A stretch of 64,000 bases of DNA from Bugula neritina. Lineage: Eukaryota > Bryozoa > Gymnolaemata > Cheilostomatida > Bugulidae. The notes beneath the pieces are model-generated. The model had not been told where the DNA came from, searched no databases, and worked only from the letters and a program-made list of their open reading frames with translations. A program made the position numbers and the translations under genes. Position 1 is the stretch's first letter; each line of letters starts with the position of its first letter. Positions 1-12,000 of the stretch are shown here, piece after piece. The stretch is from the NCBI GenBank assembly GCA_964035545.1, contig OZ037768.1, positions 1,225,501-1,289,500 of the forward strand, read 5' to 3'.

Positions 1-78
1 TCACACTACGCGATACTTACACTGCACATTCACACTAAGTGATACTTACACTGCACATTCACACTACGCGATACTTAC
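1..78. repeat. 29-bp minisatellite running up to a MORC2 splice donor
   Basis: About two and a half copies of a 29-bp unit reach the window edge. Read on the minus strand, each unit carries GTAAGTATC, the same donor sequence used by the MORC2 exon ending at position 79, so the array duplicates that 5' splice site. The array probably continues to the left of the window. Confidence 0.85.
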
Positions 79-3000
79 ACCAGCTTCTTGTGATGTGTGG
101 CTGTGTACCCGGTGCTTGGTGTAGCCTCAGCTTCATCCGTTGTCGTTGAGGAAGGCTGTGAGACCTCCCCGCCCTCATCATCTTCTTCCGCCTACAAAAA
201 TTTAGGAGCTAAAAATATTTACAGGCAGAGTTCAGGAGCAATCAATGCAATGACATCTACACCTGAAAAGCTATAGTTCTGATGACAAGAAACTGACCTC
301 TACTCGAAGCTCTCCCTCCACATTCTTATCCGAGTTCTTTACTTTCATGCTAAATAAAAATGAATCACTATAAGCATTAAAAAATACAAAGTGTAACAAA
401 TGTTCTTGTTGTTTAACATATTATATAATTTTATTTAATCATCATTGAGTACTTGGCCTGCAACAATAGAATGTAAGTGATTTGAATGATGGAGTATAAA
501 GTGGAAATGCTGTTGTCCATTTAACATACAATAAATCTAACGCCTGCTCAAACAATTGCGTGACATTTTGACACTGGATTTAGGTAGAGTCCAATCTAGC
601 TATTAGATGAATAACAAGTGTATGAATGGAGAAAGGAGAGCGATTAATGCTACGTAACACTGATCATTGTAGGATATTATAACTCCACTTAATAGGGTAG
701 GGAGAGAGGTGTCACAGTTTATGTAGAATTTGTCACTTCATTGAAATGATTGTACTGATTGTAAAGAATGTATGCAAGCATTTAATCGCCACTCAAACAT
801 TCAACCAATGCTCTCCACTTCACACTGGCTCAACATTAAAACTTCAACTCTGCAATAAAGTTGAGAATTGAAATTGTTTCTTTTAAGCTTTGCATTAACA
901 TATTATTATGTGTGTTGAAGATTCCCCTGGTTTGTCTTGTGCTGTGAATGAGATAATTTAAAAACCGAGAAAAATAACAACTTAATAAAAAGGGATACGG
1001 TTTCTCTTCCTATGCAAACATGAAACGATGGACTGAAATAAAAATATGTTTAAAATCAGGTCAAAAATTAAAGACAAATTTCAAATAAATACAGAAACAT
1101 GCTGCCTTTAATTTATCATATAAAAATTATTTTTGCATTCTCTTTTGGCTAATCTAATAGAATTCACAGATTTATTTTATTGCAAACTAGACACTTCATT
1201 GCATTACGAAAGTTCTCAGTAACATGCCTCAGTGAAACGAACTCAATTTTCACGAATCGTAAAAAGAATTTTCGTCTTCTCCATATGAATTTCTACAGAT
1301 TGCTGGAAACAGCCATTCTTACAACATAACAGACGACGTAGCTGCCTCAAGCTAAAGTAACGTAGACGGCAGGAGAAATCTCTGCTGACATCTACAAAGT
1401 GCTATTAAACCTGTGGCAGCAGTTGCCAATACAGAAAAGAAAAAGCAAAAGGAATTACAAGCAATATTAATTAGCAGCAAAGAACAAGACAGCTTCTAAC
1501 AATATTCACTAATTGTTGAGCCATTATGCTGCCTAATCGTGGCACAAAATTTCACATAGAAATGAAGAAATGCTGACAGATTGAGTGTCAGCGATTAATG
1601 GAGGTCTGACAATGAGCGGTGATTGTGGCAGCAGAGAGCTAAGCCATGCCAGTAAAAGCTAATGCTTGAATAAAGTGACACATGAGAGAGAGATTTGTTG
1701 TGATCTGCTGAGAAGTTTTAATCAGTGAATAAACAGTTGTTTAGAGTAGTGCTAGTGTGTTTGAGAGGTTTATATCCTACTAGATACATACGCTGCCTCA
1801 AATACGCTGCCTACTGATACTAGGAGGGGTGGGTGACCCCCCTCCCCCCCCCTCCCCACATTGACAATGTCCAGATGGACAAACTCAGACTGAGAATAAC
1901 AACATTGAAATGTGAATATAATAGAGCTGTGAGATAGAGTGGACACTTGAAAGATAGAAGTATACTGAAGGACAGTATAGCAGAGTGGGAGATATTATTA
2001 CACATTTCATTTCACAGGACTGCTACTGCAGACTTACGCTAAGCTAATCTTGTTTCCAAACTTCACCAGAACATTGTCGGGCCGTATCTCTAATATCTCA
2101 GCGTCTTGCCTAAAACACAAGATTCCCGACTATAAAACAGTATAACTAACAAATAATCAGCTACAAACAAAAACCAAAAGATTTAAATCTCAAGACCGAC
2201 AGCAAACTACAGTAAATCTCTCTCAGATTTTTGTATTCTAAAACTCATATGAATAGTCCAACATATACCAAAATGCTAACTACATATTTTGATAGAAAAA
2301 ATTATACTGTAGATCACCACTTTATACTGTAGATTACCACTTTATACTGTAGATTACCACTTTATACTGTAGATTACCACTTTATACTGTAGATTACCAC
2401 TTTATACTGCTCCTCAACAAAATTAAAGCATCAGTTTTGTACAAAGAAAAAGTGGACTCACCATTTGCTTTGGTAACGTCCCTGCACCTTGGCACCCACC
2501 ACCAAACTTCCTCTCGTTATATCTTTCATGCCAATAATTCTATAGTTCTTAGGCTACAAAGGGGCAACACAAGTGACACAACTACCTAGACACAAGGAGT
2601 ATGGGGCCACAGGCTAAATCGTGAATAAATTTAAACAACAGTTGTCTTGAATAAAGTTATCTAGACATCAATTGTGAGATGGAAAGAGTGGGGAACTATG
2701 AAATCACACAACAGAAATCATTGTGCACAGAATCTGCTAATTTAATTACTGCAAAACTGCACAGTAAAAGAAGGGAAATTTTTCTTTGTGTTTCTGTTAA
2801 ATTAAAACGAGTTGGCTGCTAGTTACTAGTTATTAGATATTAGTTATTAGATATAGGTGATCGCAATACAAACTCAGTGCAACCAAATAAACATGCAGCA
2901 GTAAATGTTCAAATTCAAGGCAAACTCTGCTTGTTTTGCTACCAAATTGATTGACTCAACATTAAAGAGCTGTGACAATATCACTGTTAGACAAACCCTA

Positions 3001-6000
3001 CACCTCCTTTCAAGAATCATTCTCTCTAACTGTCTAAAATTACATTTCATAACAAATAACTAAAGTTGTCCTACCTTTGCTACAGGTACATCCTTGGGTG
3101 CTGCTTTACTGGGCATTGGAGTTGTTGTCTCCACCTTGACAGCTGAGGTAGACTATAAAGAGAGAGAAATGTGAGAGGCAGCAATTTAGACTAAATCTGA
3201 CTCAAAGACAAAAACCGGATCAAAGGAGTTTAAACAAAACGAAAAAAGTATAAATAAAACAACTGACTACAGAAACTTTGACTGAAACATAAAATAAAGC
3301 AGAATCTTCAAGTAGGAATTGACAATGTTGGACTCACTAGTTTACTGGTAGATTGGGGAGAAGACTCCAGTCTAGAAGTTGCAGCAGAAGACTCTTCAGA
3401 CGTGTCCATTGGCTCAACTTCTGTATCCTGCATATCATATGTTACATCTTATAATGTATTATATATCACACCATATCTTATCATATGTTATATCATGTTA
3501 TCATACTATATTATATATTATCGTATATTATATCTTATCATATTATATCATGTTATATAGCATATATATCATACAACACATATCATACATTACATATATC
3601 ATATAAATCATGTTATATATTAATCACAGGTTAGATTTAATTTCTTAGCAAGACAACAATAGACCATGTAAAACTCAGCCAATCAGCAAAGTGTACCAGG
3701 TCAATGTCTTAACATTGTAACAGATATAAAATTCTGCAAGTTCAATTGCAAAATGCATGCTTCTAAAAGCTAGTTGTGCAACTTTTTTTTCATGCATTAT
3801 TTAATTTCATATCTTAAATTGATGACTCTTGAAATGATTTTTTAAAATGTCTAAATTAAGTGTTTATAAAATGCAATTAAAAATTGCATGTCCAAAAAAA
3901 TGACCTGGTACACTTTTGCAACTTAAGGCCAATTATTACATAACTGCCAGCTTAGTAGTTATTTGTTGTTGCAGCTTGAATGGGTTATTGTTTAGCATTG
4001 AAAGCTTGTAGTAAACCACTGTGAATTTGGTACATGACTTTGATTGGCTGGTTTTTGAATGGCCCTTTAGTATATGCATCTGGACGGCTGGGTAGTGTAG
4101 GCTCCGCCTACATCTAGCTAATGTACAGTAGCCAATCCACAGTAGTATTACAAAATTTCTGTTTAACATATGAAATATTCTGGTCATTTGTTTTGTACTT
4201 TACAATAGTATATATTCTATTCAACTGGAATTTTATTGTATGTAAGACATGGGAACTACTAAGAGGTTAAATCAACCACCCATATGCTGGTAATATTGTA
4301 GCTAGCAGTAATAGCAAGTCCACACCATATAAATATACACATAAGCTATTATGTGCAGCTTATGAATGCTGAAATGACCCCATTTCTTACTTTCAATTTG
4401 AAAAAAATTGTATTACATATTCTGCCACTTCTGCACCAAGAATGTGTTTTCCTTTTAAATTTTGAAAATAGTAGTCAGTTTCTGCAGCAGTCAACATCCA
4501 CAATAAACAACGTAAGCTTTCAAATAAACTATAAATATATGAAATATTAGTGGAAACAATGTAATTTATTCATTGCTATGATGAAAATTACAAGAATATT
4601 ATATAAAAGCTAGATATAGATTTCTAGTAAAATGGCACAGGTAAAAATAACACATTTTTACTTCAAATTCTAAATTTCATCAGTCACCAATGGTGGCTGT
4701 AGATTACAGAGAGCACAGCAGACTATCATAGTCTTGTCTAATAGAGGTGCCAACACCAAGTTCACACTTCGGGACCATTTAAAATATTGAACTCCTTTAT
4801 CCTTTTGATTGCTCTTTCGACATGGATTCGAAGGTTAGAAATCAACTTTGTTTGCAGTAACTGCATTTTAGTCATTTGCAAATAGCCTTTTTTCCCAGGT
4901 GATATGGTCAACTTGGCTCCAGCGCCTATAAGTTCTTCTTCAATAAGAAAGCCTCTATCTGCCATGACCACATCACCTGGGTTTATGAAGTCTAAGAACC
5001 CAGAGCCATTCACTACACACTTGTCTGAGGCTCTACCTCCCATTCCATGCGAAATAAAGCAGATAGTGCCCCTGGGTGTAATTGCAACCAAATACTTAAT
5101 GGTGTTGGTCTTTTTATACTCACCCCATGTTAAATATTGAGCCAGCTTTGATTGAGGCTTGCAAATGAATATTTCTGTGCAGTCTATAATGCACCTAATG
5201 TAAGCATATTGGCTTTGAAAGCTCAGAGGAATGTTCAGCTTTTCTCTTGTTGGAAAATATATTAGATTGGTCAGTTCTCTTGCTAAAATATCTAATGTGT
5301 CTTTGAAGGTTTTGCTTGCTAGCAATCTAGAGATATAAAAAAGGCCAGCAAGTATTTGAAACTGTAAACCTTGACGCAGCTTCATTAAAGCCAATAAAAG
5401 TTCACCTTGTCTTGTTAACTTTTTTCGGAGAGTAAGAACTTTCATCTTCTGACATATAAATCTAAATAATATAGTAAATAAAGAAAGAAAATTAAATTAT
5501 GATTCAAATTATAATGTATGTGCTAAATAAATTTTGTGCTTAGTTTGTATTCATTCAGCAGTTTTTACCCTCTGGTAAGTAGCTTCAGTTATATTTTGCA
5601 ACAACTATGAAGTTCAAGAACTGCTAGCTGAAGGCTTGACCCAATATAGCACCATCCAAACAGAATGTAATGTGTGTCAACATGTGTTACATAATACTGT
5701 AACAGTACATGATTAGCTAGTTGTATGAATACATGCTTTGAATGAAGTCATGAGTTTAAACAAATACTGTGGACAAACAATTATTACTTTATTTTATAAT
5801 TATACTATAACTAATTCAAACCCATATTATTTCTAGAATAGCATTTAATAATGTTTGTGAATAAGTGAAACTAGTAACAAGTGTAAACCATTTTAGTTTT
5901 AAACACCTACTTAGTTTCAGCTAATAATTAGATTAGGAGGCCACTTTTATTAAGCTTTAAAATAACCAAGGAAAATTTAGGTTAAAAAAATTACTTTTTC

Positions 6001-9000
6001 TGGAGAAAGTGAGTCAATTTGTCCACAAATAGAAGACTGTTGCTTGTTTAAATAAAACCCTAAACTAGATAAGTCAAAGCATACAGATGACCATTGTGGT
6101 ATTTATGAATATCTTACATAAAACAACATCTTTAATAAAAAATGTATGAATGATACACTCACACTGCAACAAATTTAATTAAAATGACAGTTTTAATACA
6201 TATAAAATTTAATCAATGTGCAAATTTTAGCATAGTGAGACTTGCATTGTTTATTTGTAATAAACCATAGTATATCTTTGCAATAAGAAAATAATAATTT
6301 TCACCTTGCTAAAGAAAAGTATAGAAAACGTGTAGGTATTCCAGTATAAATTTTAGTTTGCTCATCTGTAGTGGTGAAAGTTTTTAAAAAATTTTACTTT
6401 TTTAATAGTTGCTTTTTGTTTTAACATGGAATTTGTTGAGCTTTTTCTTCCAACTTTTGATTTTCGACTATCAATAGAATGTGCAGATCATTTTTTCTGA
6501 GTAGTTGATGATTCTGGTAACTCAGTTACTTCTGATGAAGTCTGACTATGAGGATGGCTGTCAGATGAGTTCTGTTGCTTTATATCAGCTGACTCTGTTG
6601 AAGACGTTTTTTGTCCGTTTCCTACACATGTTTCATTAAAACCACTGTTTTTTGTGCGTCTTACATTATATGCTTTAGTGCGTTGGTAACCTAAATGGAG
6701 GGTTGGAGTTGAATTTTGCTCAGTGGGCTGACCATCCTTATGATTATGATAGTCTGCTGTGCTCTCTGTAATCTACAGCCACCATTGGTGACTGATGAAA
6801 TTTAGAATTTGAAGTAAAAATGTGTTATTTTTACCTGTGCCATTTTACTAGAAATCTATATCTAGCTTTTATATAATTATATTCTCGTAATTTTTCATCA
6901 TAGCAATGAATAAATTACATTGTTTCCACACTAATATTTCGTATATTTATAGTTTATTTGAAAGCTTACGTTGTTTATTGTGGATGCAGTTGACTGCTAT
7001 AGAAACTGACTACTATTTTCAAAATTTAAAAGGAAAACACATTCCTGGTGCAGAAGTGGCAGAATATGTAATACAATTTATTTCAAATTGAAAGTAAGAA
7101 ATGGGGTCATTTCAACATTCATAAGCTGCACATAAAAGCTTATGTGTATATTTATATGGTGTGGACTTGCTATTACTGCTAGCTACAATATTACCAGCAT
7201 GCATGGGTGATTGATTTAACTTCTTAGTAGTTCCCATGGCTTACATACAATAAAATTCCAGTTGAATAGAATATTTACTATTGTAAAGTACAAAACAAAT
7301 GACCAGAATATTTCATATGTTAAACAGAAATTTTGTAATACTACTGTGGATTGGCTACTGTACATTAGCTAGATGTAGGCGGAGCCTACACTACCCAGCC
7401 ATCCAGATGCATATACTAAAGGGCCATTCAAAAACCAGCCAATCAAAGTCATGTACCAAATTCACAGTGGTTTACTACAAGCTTTCAATGCTAAACAATA
7501 ACCCATTCAAGCTGCAACAACAAATAACTACTAAGCTGGCAGTTATGTAATAATTGGCCTTAAGTTGCAAAAGTGTACCAGGTCATTTTTTTGGACATGC
7601 AATTTTTAATTGCATTTTATAAACACTTAATTTAGACATTTTAAAAAATCATTTCAAGAGTCATCAATTTAGATATGAAATTAAATAATGCATTAAAAAA
7701 AAGTTGCATAACTAGCTTTTAGAAGTATGCATTTTGCAATTGAACTTGCAGAATTTTATACCAGTTACAATGGTAGAACATTGACCTGGTACACTTTGCT
7801 GATTGGCTGAGTTTTACATGGTCTATTCTGGGCCACACACAGAGCTACCTGGTTACATAACCAAGGTGTTGAGGTGTTGAGGTACATCTCTAATCCAATC
7901 ACATGGGATAAACATTTACATTACAGTGAAGTGTATAACAACAAACTGAACCCTCGTTTTCAATTAGCTAAACAAACAGCAGCTGAGTGCACAGGCATCT
8001 GGAGAGAACTCCTTACAAAGCTGCCTAAACATTTTCATCACACTTAAGGAACGGATGGGGGGAGACTTTATTTTAGAGAGAGATAACTCCTCATGCTACA
8101 ATATTCTGATGGCAGTCAAAGTGAGGAGAAGTGCAGCCATATTTGATCAAAGTTAATGCAGTTCAAAAATTATCACAAGAAACAAAGAATTAAGCTAAAA
8201 ATACCGAAAATATCAAGTTTAATACAGACTTCTCTTGAAATTTGAAGATAGAAATATAAGTCGACAAGTACCTGTCTATGAGTGCCAAGCACCAGCCTAT
8301 GAGTGACAAGTACATGCCTATGAGTGTCAAGTACATGCCTATGAGTGTCAAGTACATGCCTATGAGTGACAAGTACATGCCTATGAGTAGCAAGTACATG
8401 CCTATGAGTGTCAAGTACATGCCTATGAGTGTCAAGTACATGCCTATGAGTGTCAAGTACATGCCTATGAGTGACAAGTACATGCCTATGAGTGTCAAGT
8501 ACATGCCTATGAGTGTCAAGTACATGCCTATGAGTGTCAAGTACCTGTTTAGTAGAGCTTTTACTTGTCGAGGAAGCAGATGGACTTTCCGTGTCCAGCT
8601 TTCTGATGACACGCGAAGGACTTGGTCTCCTCATTTGTCTCAGAGGCGGGACTGGGGAGGTGGACCACTTCTTAGCCTTGGAACTTGAAGCACCAGCTGA
8701 CGTAGCAGCTGAAGCAGCAGCTGACGCAGAGCGGCTGTTTGAGGGTGATTGTTGAAGTTTACGTGTGGCGGGTGACGATCTGTAATACAGAAACTAAACG
8801 AAGTAGAGGATAGGGCCAAAGGCTAACACATTGAAGAAACTTCAATAGCCTAAGTTCTTTAAGTATTTTCATAAATTGTGGCTCTGAAATGGGTTGACAA
8901 TTCCGTGAAAATCCAACTTCTTTTTTGTGGCATTTCTCCACTATTGTACCTGCCAACAGCTATTGGAATACTCAGCTGTGTGATGGCAGCAATTAGCCTA

Positions 9001-12000
9001 TTCTATTCATTTCAGCTTACTAAAAACTAGCTAAACACTTGAACACAGTTTTATTATCACAGGCACAAACAAAATGATAGTCTAATAAAAACAACATTTT
9101 CAAATGATGTGAGACATACTTGGGAGCAGATGCAGGTGTAGGAGTTGCAGAGGCAGAAGGCTTTGGTTGAGGTTTGCTCTTCTTGAGCAACTCTTTGTGT
9201 AGTTTGTCTGCCTCGGCAGCTTTTCTCTTCCTCTGAATAAAAGAGAGTTGTGCATTGAAATAAGGAGTCAAACTTCACTTCACACTTGAAACGTAATATT
9301 TTAGAGCAGAACTGATATATATGACCAGCATAACAGGAAATAATTTTATTCACATTAGTACACAATGATCTCTAATTACCTCTTCCTGTCTAATCTGTTC
9401 TTGGTGGGCGGCTGACATTTTCTTAGAAGGAGCGATTTTCTTGGGCGGAGGTTCGGTGGCCTTGAGCAGAGATTTGTGTTTGAGGTGGGAGCTTTCTATC
9501 TTAGGCAGCACCTCGGGCTTGGCGCAGTTGCTGGATGAGGGGTCTAACGAGTTGGAACATTGCCAGCTGTCAGGAAAATCTTGGTAGAGGTAGTTTTTGT
9601 GATACGGGATGACTCGCCATTTCAAACATTTGTCTGGAGGGAAAGGGTAAAGCATCAGTTACTTGTATACCATACACACTCTGTACACTACACACTGTAA
9701 TACACTGTACACTACGCACTGTACACTACACACTGTACACTACACACTGTACACTATACACTGTATACTACACACTGTATACTACACACTGTACACTACA
9801 CACTGTACACTACACACTGTACACTACACACTGTATATTACACACTGTACACTACACACTGTAACACACTGTACACTATACACTGTATACTACATACTAA
9901 CCACACTGTTGCAGATGCTTCACTATCCTCGCCCTCCTAATCTTGTATTTCTCCTCCTCACTAGGGGGGCTCCTCCAGTCCTGGGAGTACCCCAGCTGCT
10001 GCCACCCCTTCACCAGACTGTGCTTCCACTCGTCCATCACCACCTCGTCCCAGTACTGCTGCATCGCCTGGTCCACGCACTTCTTCAGCTTCTTATACTC
10101 GGCGTGGTCGTTGAAGTCCTGCTTGTTGTGAGTGGGCAGCAGGCTACTTTTAGGAACACTGACTACGGCTATGATACCTCTGTATGTGCTGCAAGTAGAC
10201 TCTACCTAGTATAATATGATACCTCTGTATGTGCTGCAAGTAGACTATATCTATTATAATATGATACCTCTGTATGTGCTGCAAGTATACTCTATCTAGT
10301 ATAATATGATACCTCTGCATGTGCTGCAAGTAGACTCTATCTAGTATAATATGATATCTATGTATGCGCTGCAAGTATACTCTACCTAGTATAATATGAC
10401 ACCTCTGTATGTGCTGCAAGTAGACTCTACCTAGTATAATATGATACCTCTGTATGTGCTGCAAGTAGACTATATCTATTATAATATGATACCTCTGTAT
10501 GTGCTGCAAGTATACTCTATCTAGTATAATATGATACCTCTGCATGTGCTGCAAGTAGACTATATCTAATATAACATGATATCTATGTATGTGCTGCAAG
10601 TAGACTCTACCTAGTATAATATGATACCTCTGTATGCGCTGCAAGTAGACTCTATCTAGTATAATATGATATCTATGTATGCGCTGCAAGTATACTCTAC
10701 CTAGTATAATATGACACCTCTGTATGTGCTGCAAGTAGACTATATCTAGTATAATACAATAATATAATATAATAATACAGTACAACACAATAAAATATAA
10801 AAAACAAAAATATAACAAAATATTATACACTAATAATACCTCAGTTAATAATCCCTTATCTTAGTAACTTTACATCAAATATTAAATACAGACCACAGCT
10901 ACACATTTGCATGTAAGTACTCTATGTACAGTAAGTATAACTTACATTTCTTCTTTAGACTGCAGAGTGCCTTCTTTAACGTACATCTTTATAAGTCTGT
11001 CAGAGTTGTAGAAGAAGATACCGTCATGATATCTTTCATTGGCGTTCAAACCAAAGTGGAATTCTAGCTGCTCACTTTTTTTAGCTTGTCTGCAGTAGAA
11101 ACAACTTGGGCTATTTAGAGTTATGCTCTCTTAGGTTACTTATAGGAGAGACAACTTCAAACAGTAAGTTTATGCAGGTAAAGGGAAGAGAGATGTAGTG
11201 AAGAGAAGAGAGATGTAGTGAAGAGAAGAGAGATGTAGTGAAGAGAAGAGATGTGGTGAAGAGAAGAGAGATGTAGTGAAGAGAAGAGAGAAGTAGTGAA
11301 GAGAAGAGAGATGTAGTGAAGAGAAGAGAGATGTAGTGAAGAGAAGAGATGTAGTGAAGAGAAGAGAGGTGTAGTGAAGAGAAGAGATGTAGTGAAGAGA
11401 AGAGAGATGTAGTGAAGAGAAGAGAGGTGTGGTGAAGAGAAGAGAGATGTAGTGAAGAGAAGAGAGATGTAGTGAAGAGAAGAGAGGTGTGGTGAAGAGA
11501 AGAGAGATGTAGTGAAGAGAAGAGAGATGTGGTGAAGAGAAGAGAGATGTAGTGAAGAGAAGAGAGATGTAGTGAAGAGAAGAGAGATGTAGTGAAGAGA
11601 AGAGAGATGTAGTGAAGAGAAGAGAGATGTAGTGAAGAGAAGAGATGTAGTGAAGAGAAGAGAGATGTGGTGAAGAGAAGAGAGATGTAGTGAAGAGAAG
11701 AGAGATGTAGTGAAGAGAAGAGAGATGTAGTGAAGAGAAGAGAGATGTAGTGAAGAGAAGAGAGATGTAGTGAAGAGAAGAGAGATGTAGTGAAGAGAAG
11801 AGAGATGTAGTGAAGAGAAGAGAGATGTAGTGAAGAGAAGAGAGATGTAGTGAAGGGAAGAGAGATGTAGTGAAGAGAAGAGAGATGTAGTGAAGAGAAG
11901 AGAGATGTAGTGAAGAGAAGAGAGATGTAGTGAAGAGAAGAGAGATGTGGTGAAGAGAAGAGATGTGGTGAAGAGAAGAGATGTAGTGAAGAGAAGAGAG

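Larger units (their letters stand above)
3662..7823. mobile_element. ISL2EU/Harbinger-like DNA transposon with about 1.08-kb inverted arms
   Basis: The ends are GACCATGTAAAACTCAGCC and its reverse complement, flanked on each side by TA (3660-3661 and 7824-7825), compatible with a 2-bp target-site duplication; AATA/TATT symmetry leaves the exact end uncertain by a few bases. The outer 1.08 kb are inverted copies with few differences. The unique core holds a DDE transposase remnant on the minus strand. The element sits in a MORC2 intron with its transposase in the same orientation as the gene. High arm identity implies recent insertion or gene conversion between arms. Family name is from protein similarity, not a database search. 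Confidence 0.88.

Noticed and set aside
3936..4187. 83-codon frame present twice (also 7299-7550) and so apparently conserved
   Set aside because: The two copies are the inverted arms of one transposon; identity reflects DNA duplication. No domain is seen.
8173..8688. Open frames of 136-153 codons on both strands with MSVKYMP or LDTHRHV repeats
   Set aside because: They are translations of the 21-bp intronic minisatellite, open on both strands because the unit is a multiple of three and has no stops.
10171..10755. CRISPR-like array or direct-repeat system (regular 45-bp units)
   Set aside because: There are no unique spacers; units are contiguous and lie in a eukaryotic intron.
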